NCBI RefSeq assembly: GCF_000687475.1
Contig: NC_057320.1
Location: 4,808,501-4,872,500, forward strand
Direction: 5' to 3'
Source: Ustilaginoidea virens
Taxonomy: Eukaryota; Ascomycota; Sordariomycetes; Hypocreales; Clavicipitaceae
DNA: 64,000 nucleotides
The position numbers and the translations under genes were made by a program. The notes beneath the pieces were generated by a model. The model was not told where the DNA came from. It saw only the letters and a list, made by a program, of their open reading frames with translations, and made no database searches. The first letter of the stretch is position 1. The number at the start of each line of letters is the position of its first letter. Below, piece after piece: positions 1 through 13,046 of this stretch.

Positions 1-999
1 ACGGGTGGTCGTACGGCTTGAACGGGAAGCTCGCCAAGGCGCCGGGATACCAGGACATGGAGGACTTTGACAAGTCCAAGAATGGACTGTTCCCCCTTCA
101 CGTCCACGTCGATCGAAACGGCTTCGTCTGGGTCAACATGGACGCGCAGGAGAAGCCAACCGCCGCCTGGGCAGACGATCTCGAGGGTGCCGACGAGCAG
201 GCCCGGTTCAGCAACTACAACTTTGACGACTACATCTTCGACCACGCCTGGGAGATGGAGGGCGAGTACAACTGGAAGATCCTGGCGGAAAACTACAACG
301 AGTGCTACCACTGCAAGACGACGCACCCCGACATTCCCACCATCGCCAACCTCAGCTCCTACTACGTCGAGACAAAGGGGTGTCAGGTCCAGCACTTTGG
401 AAGCCCAACGCCCGAGCAAATTGCGCGGGGGCTCAACGTAGCGGCCAATTTTTACTTTCCCAACGCCACCCTGAACGTGTCGTGAGTTTGCCCCCCCCCC
501 CCCTCTGCAGTGTCCCCCTTCTGTTCCCCCTCTGTTCTCGTCATGCCATGCGCGCCATGCTAAAGGCCGCCGAACCAGCCCGCACTTCTTCTTCATCCAG
601 AGGTTCGTGCCCCTGTCCCCGGGCCGGTCGATCATGAAGTACGAAGTATACAGAAACAAGAGCTCGGGCGACGAGGACTTCAAGCTCATTGACGACATTT
701 ACAAGCGCATCATGTCCGAGGACAAGGTGCTCTGTACCCACGCGCAAAAGAACATCAACGCGGGCGTGTTTATCAATGGCGAGATGCACCCTACGATGGA
801 GAAGGGGTCGCTGTACTTTCAAAAGCTGGTGCGAGGCTGCTTGACGGAGCACCATGAGCGAGAGACGGAGAGGGGAGAGGAGATGTGGCCGGCAAGACAG
901 ACGCTGCCGAAAAGTGCGGTGGCGGCAGAGAAGGACGTGAGCTTTTGCTCGGCGGTGGAGTGCTGCAGGAAGGACAGGCTTGCGGCCGAGGTTTGGTGA
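1..999 (+). CDS. Rieske non-heme iron oxygenase, choline/betaine monooxygenase type (3' part)
   Basis: The 5' end lies outside the window; reading starts in the GWSYG segment that normally follows the second Rieske Cys-His pair. Exon 1 ends at 481, a 97-bp GT-AG intron spans 482-578, and exon 2 runs 579-999 (TGA). The catalytic domain is plain: ILAENYNECYHCKTTH carries the Asn and the two His (H-x4-H) of the mononuclear iron site. The C-terminal half (RFVPLSPGRS, MKYEVYR, MEKGSLYF) matches the RHO alpha-subunit fold. This family hydroxylates N-methyl groups of choline or glycine betaine using electrons from a partner reductase, which is not seen here. The dimethylglycine-oxidase-like gene downstream supports an N-demethylation role. 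Family call is firm; exact substrate is inferred. Confidence 0.88.
482..578 (+). other. Intron of the Rieske oxygenase gene
   Basis: Donor GTGAGT, branch-like GCTAAAG, acceptor CCAG. Joining gives TCC-CCG-CAC, which restores the SPHFFFIQRFVP reading. The intron contains a 13-C run. Confidence 0.85.
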
Positions 1000-1560
1000 T
1001 GGAGATGGTGAGCGTGAGCGTGATGCACCGAGAGCTTGGCTTGAATGAGTTCAGGGTTAGGGTTAGCACCTGTCACCAATCTGGATGCCCCACGTAGACC
1101 CACTTAGACCCATATATTTTATTGCAGGATTCTGAAACACGAACAGGATGACTCCAGGGGGTGTGCACTGCACTGGGCTCTCCTGAACCCACACGCCCCT
1201 GCAGTCGAATGATCGAATCAGGCGCCCTGCAATTTGCAATACCCATCAACTCCCGCTTGTTAAGGCTGGGTCTTGCCTTCCTGCTTTGGGAACCCAGCCC
1301 AGGCACTAGCCAGAGGCGTCTCCTTTATCGGCCGCGGCCCACAGTGCTCCATAAGCTCCCCGCACGATTGACGATTTGGCATGACATGACGGGGGCAGGG
1401 TTTGGCAATTCCTCCTACCGGCAATCATGATCCTCGATGCTACAGAGTCCCAAAACCACATCAGCCGACATGGTTTCAACAACTCCTTCATCATTTTGTT
1501 GACTCTCGGTCACGCTTCGTCTTCGTCGTCGGCGTTGTCGAGGTAGCCGGGCCCGGCGTT
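1000..1560. other. Intergenic, Rieske 3' flank and regulator promoter
   Basis: No coding potential seen. It holds two TTAGGG-like units (around 1052-1068), too few to be telomeric, and the presumed promoter of the Zn2Cys6 gene. Confidence 0.6.
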
Positions 1561-4202
1561 ATGGCGACTCTTGACGAGACATTCGGGACTGCCACTCGCG
1601 GCCGACGAAGATCTCACCATGCTTGCTTGACCTGCAGGTCTGTTGGGTTGCCAGCAAAGTGGCCCTTTCCTTTTTTTTTTCTCTTTTTTTTTTTTGGCGA
1701 CGCGGGAAAGCTGACACTTGACACTTGGAGCGTGTAGGAGGAAGAAAACGCGATGTCCCGCCGAAAAGCCGGCCTGTTCAAGCTGCCTCCGGCTGAACCA
1801 GCCATGTTCCTATCCACCAGCGGCCAAAGTGCCACAAAGCGGTCGATCGGTGCGTACATTCATTCCAACCCCCCCCCCCCCCCCCCCCCCATCGTCTCAT
1901 GCCTCCAACCCTCTAATGCATCCCTGCCACAGGAAGAGAGACTGGCACACCTGGAGGAGAAACTAGACCTTCTCCTGACTGGGAGGTTGTACTGGCCCAT
2001 GTTCACGCCCTCGTGAAAACCAAGCCCTTCTTCTTCTTTGCACCTTCTGACTGCGGCTCCCCAAAGGCCGAGCCAAGCGTTGCGTCATGACCAAGCATTG
2101 GACGGCTTCGTTCCCCCAGCCGCATCTGAATCCTCCCACTCATTAGTCACCACTCCGGCCCTCGAAAACAATCGAGTGCTCCTACTCGGCAACAACCAGC
2201 CCTCTTCCCTCGTACTCGAAACCGCGGTGTCGCAATCACGCCCAGAGGCTGCCGACATCTCCCTTGGTACCCGCCTCTACTTTGAATACTGTCATCGGCA
2301 GCCCATTTGGTGTTTTGAACGTGAAGAGGTTGGCGATGTCAACAGTCTTGCTGATGAGCTTGCGTGCAGCATCCTGGCCCTTACGGCCCGGTTCGCCAGG
2401 AACTCCGCCGGGTTTGAAACATACGGCCCTATTGCCAGGAGGATGATAATGGCCCGAATAGCGGATGGAAATGTTGGCTTGTCTACCATTGAAAGCTTAT
2501 GCCTGCTCTCCTATTCGTCGTTTGTTGGTAAGAGACGATTTCTTCTCCCATCATGTGCCACACAGCTGGCTATTTCGTCGTTGTTTTTTGGGGGGGGAGG
2601 GGGGGGAAAGGGGGCTAACGGCTGTAGACGGCAACGTTCATGTTGGCCAATTCCATCTCGGTCTTGCCCTTCAGTTGTGTCGATCCGCCATGTTGGACGT
2701 GGACGCCGGATACGCCGTAGATGATGTTGCTGCCGAGCGGAAGAAGAAGGTATTTTGGAGCTTACAGGTCCTGGATCAATACCATGGCAGGCAGGCGGGT
2801 GCCTTGAGCGCGCCCACCGAGGCATGGCGCCAGTCTGCATGTACCACGGCCAGCGGGGATCACAGAAACTTGCTGGACCCAGACGTGAAGTTCCCCCCGC
2901 TGCCCACGGACGACTTGGGACACACGATGCCCAGCGAGCCCGGCATTTGGAACACGAGCGTCCAGCTTGGCTGGGTGTGGAGTCGCGTGAGGAAGTACGT
3001 CTCGGACTGCGCCCATGGCATATTTCGGGAGCCGTGGCGACGAGACTCGACGTACGCCGCGGTCTTGTCCGACTTTATGGAAGCTGAGAACAGAATACCC
3101 ATGTGCCACCGCTACGACTCGGTCAAGTTTTACGAGCGAAAAGTCGAGGACGTCAAGATGAACCGAGATTACTGGGCAACGTGGCTGAAGGAACAGTTCA
3201 CGTACCACTCCATACCGACCGTCCTGAACCATCCGTTCCTCTACATTGTCGGCGCGCAGCACAACTCCAACTTGGCGATTCCCAACACGTTTTGGCGGCG
3301 GTCGTCGGAGCTGGCTCTCATACACGCCACGTGGATCGTTCGCATGATAGACATGGTGCTGGACAAGCAGGTTCCGCTGACTGACCCCTTTTTCGGACAC
3401 ATTGCCGCCATTGCGGCAACCGTGCACTTGTACTATTGCTGTGCCGCGGCTTCCAAACTGAAGCACAAGTCGAATGCAGACTTTGCCAAGTGCCGCAAGT
3501 TTTTGAAGGGATTTATCCCGTTTTCAGCCGCATGCAGGGCACTGGTATGCAAACTGCCCATTGCTTTGTCGATCCCACCCCCTTTTTTTTTTCCCTCTGG
3601 CCTTTTTCTTTTCTTTGTCCCACCATTTCGTTTATTCGCGGCTGACACAGACACCCCAGGACCGCAATCTGGACAAAATGACCAGGATAGCAGCGGGTTC
3701 CGAAACCAACGGCGTAGAAGACTGGATGCCCTCGAGGATCTACCTCAGCGTCCCGCTGATGTGGAGCATCCTGCAGCTCAACTGCCCATCCGACGCCGAC
3801 TCGGGCCAACTCGCCAAGACTGGCCTCTTGGACTCGTCTCTCGCCTTGACGGCGACGCACCAAGAGGAAGATGAAATGACCACTCTCGACATCATCGTCG
3901 CCACCTCGCCGGAAATCACGGTCAACACGGCAGATGGCGGACAAGATGCACCCACCTTGTCGTTCAAGGGCACAGTCAGCTCATCGCCAGGTTCGTCACG
4001 GGAATCAGCCTACAATGAGCTGTCTGCAGAGCAAGCCGACAGCCTGACGTTCAACACGACGCCATGGTTGTATGCGGATCCATGCCAGTTTGACGGCATG
4101 ACGGATCTGGTCTATCATGACGATCGGTCGCGGGTTGGCAGCAGCAGCATGTCGTGGTGGGAAGTGGCAAACATGAACGAGGGTTTAATGGGTCAGCTTT
4201 AG
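1561..4202 (+). CDS. Zn2Cys6 fungal transcription factor with fungal_trans domain
   Basis: Exons by splice sites and frame: 1561-1637, 1738-1849, 1933-1985, 2067-2527, 2628-3544 and about 3660-4202. They sum to 2163 nt, about 720 aa. An alternative acceptor at 3650 would add three residues. The first intron splits the zinc cluster; joined, it reads C-x2-C-x6-C-x6-C-x2-C-x6-C around residues 22-49. A short heptad-like stretch (ERLAHLEEKLDLLL) follows as a linker or dimerisation element. The middle resembles the fungal-specific regulatory domain (GTRLYFEYCHRQPIW, ARRMIMARIADGNV, KKKVFWSLQVLDQYHGR). It lies between the Rieske gene and the FAD/GcvT gene on the same strand, so a pathway-specific regulator is the simple inference. 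Target genes are unproven. Confidence 0.88.
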
Positions 4203-5070
4203 CGAGCAGGGGCGTGAGCGCGCAGTACGGCGTTTGGGGGTTGCGATGCGTCTACACTCGATTTACTTGCATTAACCGATCCTTTGTAATGCACTGAAAA
4301 TACTATGGGACACCAAGTACAGCTCCTGAGCCTCTTGGGCCGTGACGCTCTATGCTGCAGAAAAAGCAAGCGTACGTCCCAGGTCTGTCAGAGGCTGCAA
4401 GCTCTGCTGTCACTGTTGAATACCTACTCAACTTTACCTCCTACGCAGGTGGCGACTCTGATGTTTGAACCCCGGGGGGGGGGGGGGGGGGGCTTGCCGG
4501 CAAACGAACTAGTCGGTGCCTTCACACGTACGTAACCCGTCCCGATGTCGGACGATAACAAGGGCGGCGAGGTGGCAATGCGCCCCCACCAATAGCTTCT
4601 ACCCTAAAGGGGTAATCTGGCGACATGTCGTGCAGGAGGAATCAGTTGGCACACGCGGGGGCGGAGCAACGGTCCACATGTCCGGCCGGTCTTACAGTTT
4701 GTTGAGTCGGGGTGGGTGTTCCTGCGCGCCTTGGAGCATGCTGCCGAGGGATGTTGTCAGCGCAACAGTCGGCTCTGTCAGGGCATGGCCGGGCCTCGTT
4801 GTGCTTTGCGGGCTCCCCGCTCGGGGCAATGAGGATTCCCCGTTCGACAATTTACGGAGCACTCCGTACCGATAACAGTTACGCCCTTGCTTGGCGCGAT
4901 TAGATTAGCGATGCTGCAGCGGGGGCGGGGGTTCTTCATCGGCTGGGGCTCTGGCGTTTGATTGGAGGGGAGGGACTGGGTGGGGCCATGCAGTGACCGC
5001 TGGGTTAGGTAGGGTCGGTTCGGCCCCCGGCGCCGGGGGGGGGGGTGGTCCTAGCGAACTGCTTGGCGCT

Positions 5071-5084
5071 GATAACACGATAAG
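5071..5084 (+). promoter_or_regulatory. Paired GATA sites (candidate AreA/NIT2 binding)
   Basis: GATAA at 5071-5075 and GATAAG at 5079-5084 lie three bases apart. Closely spaced GATA pairs are the classic arrangement for the fungal nitrogen regulator AreA/NIT2. Position upstream of an amine-oxidising enzyme makes this plausible. No binding evidence is available. Confidence 0.4.
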
Positions 5085-5396
5085 GAGCAGGAGCCCGCCC
5101 ACCCGGTTGCCATGGTTGGCTCCAGATCAAACCCGTCGGTGCTTTATCAGCCGCAAGCCGCACTATGCAACTGGATGGAAAACGGAGGACAAGGAAAGCA
5201 AGCCGAGGCAATCCTCCCCGGCAGCCATAAACATGCCGGTTTCCAAAACCGGCAATGGCAAAGGACGCATCCCCCCCTCGGAGTCCTCGACGCACCGGAG
5301 ACAAACGGACGGGAAGGGCGGCATCGCGCAGCGGCCAAGTCTCCCTACCCCGATCACGTGGTCGTGCTGGGAGCTGCCTCGTCCATCACGCCGTCT

Positions 5397-5404
5397 TTAT
5401 ATAA
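5397..5404 (+). promoter_or_regulatory. TATA-like element upstream of the FAD/GcvT gene
   Basis: TTATATAA-type AT stretch in otherwise GC-rich DNA, about 230 bp before the ATG at 5636. A CACGTG palindrome lies some 40 bp upstream. Confidence 0.35.
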
Positions 5405-5557
5405 TCTGTAGAGCTGGGGCAATTGCACAAGGGTCACGGCGCGGCCACTCGCTGGTTGTTCTGGTACCTTTGTCTGCAAGCAAAGCATCCCGTTTATTTT
5501 TTCATCTTTTTTCACCCGACTCTCCGTTCTTCTTTTCTCTCTCTTGCCCGGCGCTAA

Positions 5558-8173
<2,616 letters not shown>

Positions 8174-9006
8174 AACCGGGCCTGGGGGGTTTTGCCAGCC
8201 GGCGCGGCTTGACAGAATTGGACGGGAGTAGAACGATGACTTGGGGTTTGCTAGCACGCTGCCTTTAATTGCTTGTGCTGTTTAATTTCGTACCGATTCC
8301 GGGGCTTAGGTTAAGCTGTGTTTTCTATTTTTTTTTTTCCCGCAAGGGTTTGAATTTCAACGGACATTCCTGGGGGTGCGAACATTGCAAAACTGCGTTC
8401 TGCTGAAGCTAGTTTTTCATCTGCACAGACGTCGGCGATCGATAATGCGGCGGACTCGTCTTTATCGTCTCCGGCCATCATCGCCCCCGGCCATCCCAGC
8501 CAGAGCTCGGCGTGAAACGCACCCTTTGGGCCACGATTTTCAAAATAAATAAAGAACAAAAGAAAAACATCAATGGCAGACAGACCGCAGAAGGTGGCAA
8601 GGTGGGCTGGACGGAGATGAAGTGACGCGCAAAGGCGTCCATTTCCTTCGGGACGCCGGCCGTGCGGGACCGGACTGTCGGACTGTCGGACTGTCGGACT
8701 GTCGGATAGTCACGGATAGTCCGGTGCAAGGTGCGTCCAGCCCGTCAGCGCTCCGCCTTGGGCCCTGCGATTGGCGGCGTCGCAGCATGGCGTCGTCGCA
8801 GCATGGCGGCGGGGGAGAGACAGGCCACTAACGCACGCTTGGCGCAACGCCAGCAGCCCATGCCGTGGTCACGTCACGTATTTATGTAGTCTTCGTCTGC
8901 CGTTGTACCATGCCTACTCGTCTTCATCGTCCCTGCCAATCATTGAGCGATCCCTCGATACTGCTGGTTTGCTCGTTTGCTCGTTCGATTTCCCTCTCTT
9001 TGCAGC
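8174..9006. other. Intergenic with short tandem repeat
   Basis: No gene seen. An 8-bp unit CGGACTGT is repeated four times from 8671 to about 8704. The 3' part is the presumed promoter of the enoyl-CoA hydratase gene. Confidence 0.55.
8671..8704. repeat. 8-bp tandem repeat (CGGACTGT x4)
   Basis: Four perfect copies directly visible, followed by two diverged GGATAGTC units. Confidence 0.85.
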
Positions 9007-10037
9007 ATGGATCAGCTAGCGACGCAGCCGCCCACAACGACCGTCTACGAACTCGGCTTCCCCGCCGAGCACGTCCTCCAAGTCACCATTGCGCGCGAGT
9101 CGCACATGAACGCGATTCCCATGGCCGGCCACTGGGAAGCGGACAGGCTCTGGCAGTGGTTCGACGACGAGCCCTCGCTTCGCGTGGCCGTCGTGACGGG
9201 CAAGGGCGGCAGGGCCTTTTGCTGCGGGGCCGACCTCAAGGAACAGGCCCGCCTGAGCCAGTCTCTGCAGAAGCCCGATGCGCAGGCCTTTCCCGCCGGG
9301 GGGTTCATGGGGCTGTCGACGAGAGCCGGCAAGAAGCCCGTGGTAGCCGCCGTGAACGGGTACGCCCTGGGCGGCGGGTTTGAAGTCGCGCTGAACTGGT
9401 AAGGCGGCCCTGCCTGGACAAAACAAAAAAAAAAAAAAAAAAAAAAAAGAAAAAGAAAAAAAAACAACTTTGCACGGTGCATTCCCCCCCACCCCAACCC
9501 CCACGAGCACAGGTCACTATAAATATGCTCTCTCTGTCTCTCTCTCTCCCCTTGGGTCACAGAGGACGACTGGCTAATGCGACGCACGCACGCCCCAGCG
9601 ACATGGTGGTGGCCTCCCCATCCGCAAGCTTTGGCTTGCCGGAAGCCAGGAGGGGCCTCTGGGCCGCAGCAGGGGGTCTCCCGCGGGTGGTGCGGACATT
9701 CGGCATGCAGATGGGGTCGGAAATCGCGCTGGCCGGACGGGTTCTCTCGGCCGAGGAAGCCGGGCGTCTGGGGTTCTGCCGAGTGTCCGCGTCGCACGAG
9801 ACGGTGGTGAAGGAGGCGGTGGCCCTGGCCAGCGAGGTGGCGGCCATGTCGCCCGACGCCGTCGTCGTCAGCCGGGCGGGCTTGCGGGAGGCGTGGGAGA
9901 CGGCCAGCGTTTCGCGAGCGGCGCAGCTTGTCCACGAGCGGTACGCCAAGGGGCTGCTGGGGGGGGAGAATCTGCGCATCGGCCTGATGGCGTTTGTGAC
10001 CAAGACGAAGCCGGACTTTGGGCCGTCAAAGCTGTGA
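9007..10037 (+). CDS. Enoyl-CoA hydratase/isomerase (crotonase) family, PTS1 peroxisomal
   Basis: Two exons, 9007-9398 and 9599-10037, with a 200-bp intron whose branch site is GCTAATG. Joining gives LNCDMVVASP and a 276-aa protein. Crotonase oxyanion-hole segments are GGRAFCCGADLKE (68-79) and NGYALGGGFE (117-126). Glu126 and Glu146 (in FGLPEA) occupy the positions of the two catalytic glutamates of enoyl-CoA hydratases, so a hydratase is likely. The C-terminus PSKL is a canonical PTS1 signal, so the protein should act in peroxisomes. It would hydrate an enoyl-CoA, whether a fatty acid or another acyl chain such as crotonobetainyl-CoA. It sits between the FAD/GcvT gene and the thiolase-like gene. 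Confidence 0.92.
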
Positions 10038-10863
10038 GCTGGGGGAGGGGGCGGGAGCGGGACGGCGAGTAACGGACAAGCTGTGCTCTGCTTCGGACTC
10101 GCGGGTGCTTTGCCCGGACTCGCGGGTGCTTTGCCCGGACTCGCGGGTGCTTTGCAGCGCGCCGCTTGCTGTTTGGTTCTCGGCGGTCAACTGGAGAGTG
10201 TTGAAAATGCTGGATTGAAGAGGCCGAGAGTCCGTGATGCAAGCTGAAGTGTCCTTGTTCACTAACCCGTTTCGGCACGGCACGGGGGGACGTAGCGTGC
10301 ACAGACCACCGAGACCCTGCCCGTGACCGCTTATAGACGCGTGTGATTGGGCTGCGCCGAAAAGCCCGGGTCCAGGGAGACGGAAGGCGCAACAACCGGA
10401 AGGCGCGACTACGCCAAGCCTCCAAGAAGCCTGGCTCACGATAGGCCCAGCCCTTTACATGGCTGCAGAAGGGGGTCAACTAGCCAGCCGCCGACAAGAG
10501 ATGCTGTGGCCGTTGTCGCGTTTGCAAGCATCTTGCATCTTGTACGCAAAGAAGCCGAGGTCATCGGCCGTCCACCCAAAGCGTGCATACTACATACGTA
10601 CATACCGCTACATACCTACCTGCTTCATACTGCTTGGCTTCCCGACCTCGGCCCCCGAATTAGTACGCTTTCAAAATGGCGCTGGAAGCTCGCGAGAATC
10701 AGAGCTGGTATGGGCGTAGCGTGCCCCTGGATTTCTCGAGTCGGTCGCGGCAGGTCCTTTTACTTGGACCACGGCCCAGTTCACAAAATGAGGCCGCCAT
10801 GTCCAGCCACATGCTCTCGCCGTTCTCCCACGGAACTGCTTCCCGGGAAGCACTCTTGACAAG
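10038..10863. other. Intergenic between hydratase and thiolase-like genes
   Basis: No gene supported. It contains a 21-bp minisatellite (10094-10156) and the presumed promoter of the thiolase-like gene. Confidence 0.55.
10094..10156. repeat. 21-bp tandem repeat, three copies
   Basis: Unit CGGACTCGCGGGTGCTTTGCC, copies at 10094, 10115 and 10136, the last differing only at its end. It starts about 55 bp after the hydratase stop codon. Confidence 0.85.
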
Positions 10864-12509
10864 ATGAATCCGCAACCCAATGCCCCCGTCCTCGTTGGAG
10901 TCGGCGACGTACGCAACAGGTCCTCCAGCCCCGAGCATGCCGTCGAACCGGCCCAGCTCATGGCCAACGCGATCCAGGCCGCCGTCCAAGACTGCGGGCT
11001 GGACAGCCGCGCGCAAAAGGCCTTGCTGTCGCAGGTGGACAGCCTGCGAGTGGTTCCCACATGGACCTGGGCCTACGGCGACCTCGCCGGCGTCATCTGC
11101 GACAAGCTGGGGGTGAAGCCGTCGCAGGTGGTGCTGGGCCAGCACGGCGGCCACCAGCCCGCGTTGCAGTGCGACGAGGCAGCTCGCGACGTTGCCGCAG
11201 GGAGGAGCAAGGTTTCCGTCCTGACGGGCGGAGAGGCCCTGGCTTCACGTACGTTGCGCCTGCCGGGCCGGTCCGCAGCTTTCGGCGTGTTTGTCCTTGC
11301 GCGCAACCAGCTGACACAGAGACCATTCACACCCCTAGTGGCATCTTGCCGCAAAGCTGGACAGGATCAACCCAGCGGTTGGCCGGAGCCTGACCCCGAC
11401 GGCCAGCAGCTGGCGTCTCTGGATCTTTCCATTCTCCAGCCAGGCGAGTAGTTGACCCCCTTGGCGTCCGTGGCAGTTCTCTCCCTCCTGATTCAAAATT
11501 TCCCACAGGGCCCGGCACGTTGCATTCGATGGGCCTGCCCATCCACGTCTACCCTCTGTACGAGAACGGCCGCCGCGCGCATCGCGGACAGTCTGCGCGG
11601 GAAAACACCGCCGAGTCGGCCGGCATGTATGCTGCTTTCGACAAGATCGCGTCCGAGAACCCGTGCTCCTGGAACTACCAGCAACCGCCCAAGACGGCCG
11701 AGCTCATCGCAACACGGTCGAGAGAGAACAGAATGATTTGCGACCCCTGTATGTCATGCGCATCATACCCTCCCCCCTCCCCACTCTCGACCAAGTCGCA
11801 ACCCCCAGGGGGGGCCCCGTTTGCGCAGTGCCTAACCCACCAGACCCGCTGCTCATGAATGCCTTCAACGGCGTCAACCTCTCGGCCGCGTGCGTACTCA
11901 CCTCGGCCGAAAACGCCCGGCGGCTGGGCATCCCCCCAAGCAAATGGGTCTACGTGCTCGGCGGCGCGGGAACCCGCGACAAGGACAACTGTAAGCGAAA
12001 CTCGGCCCTCCCGCTCTGCTCGCCCTTGCCTTTCGTGGAGACGACTGAACCAGAAGCTGGCGGGACAAAGTCTGGGAGCGACGAAACTACCACCGCAGCG
12101 AGGCCATCTGCCGGTCCATCGACGCGGCGCTGCATGTCTCCGGCCTGAGTGCCAGCGACGTCGACTGCTTCGACTTTTACTCGTACGTACGCGCTTTGCT
12201 TCCTCCGAAAACCCCGGCCGGGGGGCTCCTTTGGCCAGGTTCGTCTGCTGATGGCGCGCTCCGGGCCAGGTGCTTCCCCATTGTCCCGAAACTGGCCTGC
12301 GACCATGTCGGCCTGCCCACCACGTCGTGGCAGAAGCCCATCACCCTGCTCGGCGGCCTCACGTCCTTTGGCGGCGCGGGCAACAATTACTCCATGCACG
12401 TACGTCGTCGGCTCGTCGCTTTCGGGTCGGGAGCGGGTAGACCAATCAATACTCACTGGGCGAAAAATACAGGCAATCACCGCCATGACGCGGCGGCTTC
12501 GCTCCGGGC

Positions 12510-12557
<48 letters not shown>

Positions 12558-13046
12558 CGGGACTCGTCCTGGCGAACGGAGGCATGCTCACGCACCAACA
12601 CGCACTGTGCTTGTCGGCCACGGCCCGGCGGGACGGGAAGCCGTATCCCAGCGGCAACCCCCTGCCGCCTGTCGTGGACGAGTACAGCCCGGCATTCACC
12701 GAGGCAGCAGAGGGTGCCGCGACGATTGAGGTTGGTGCAGGTGCAGGTGCAGGTGCACGGCGTTGGGTTCTTTTTTTCATCGCAGTCCCCGAACGGTGCG
12801 CGCGCGCTTACGCTGACTGCTTAGACGTATACCGTGGAGTACAATCGCGACGGAACACCCGGCCGGGGCCTCGTCGTTGGCAGATTGCGCGGCACTGGCC
12901 AGCGCTTCCTGGCCAACCACGGGGACGATGCCACGCTGAACCAGCTGGCGGGCACGTCAAAGGAGCATATCGGAAGGGCTGGGCAAGCGAGGGTTGGGCC
13001 GGACCAAAGAAATCTGTTTTACCTGGATGCCGGGATGAAACTGTAG
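10864..13046 (+). CDS. Thiolase-like protein (TLP1 type) with C-terminal additional domain
   Basis: Eight exons fit frame and splice sites: 10864-11248, 11339-11443, 11509-11748, 11844-11990, 12071-12182, 12270-12399, 12473-12730 and 12825-13046, giving 532 aa. The start is PVLVGVGDVRNR, the usual opening of the acetyl-CoA acetyltransferase/SCP-x-like group. Conserved blocks include GLPIHVYPLYENGRRAHRG, NRMICDPYPLLMNAF, KWVYVLGGAGT, CFPIVPKLAC and LTSFGGAGNNYSMH. The tail (YTVEYNRDGTPGRG) fits the extra C-terminal domain of thiolase-like protein 1. The usual nucleophile segment is replaced by GGHQPALQCDEAA, so classical thiolysis is uncertain. The second intron needs a GC donor. Exon 7 encodes 15 consecutive serines just before STGLVLANGG. 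The C-terminus MKL is not a standard PTS1. Confidence 0.88.
11444..11508 (+). other. GC-AG intron in the thiolase-like gene
   Basis: Donor CAG|GCGAGT, acceptor CACAG. This is the only join found that restores the GPGTLHSMGLP frame; the nearby GT at GTAGTT puts the next exon out of frame. Confidence 0.65.
12512..12556 (+). repeat. (AGC)15 trinucleotide repeat coding for polyserine
   Basis: Fifteen uninterrupted AGC codons in exon 7 of the thiolase-like gene, in frame as serine. Both flanks are recognisable thiolase sequence. Confidence 0.92.

Noticed and set aside
1052..1068. TTAGGG-like units suggesting telomere sequence
   Set aside because: Only two units between ordinary genes; similar single units occur at 5560-5580 and 39250.
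8671..10156. Short regular repeats considered as CRISPR
   Set aside because: Units are directly adjacent without spacers and the genome is eukaryotic.
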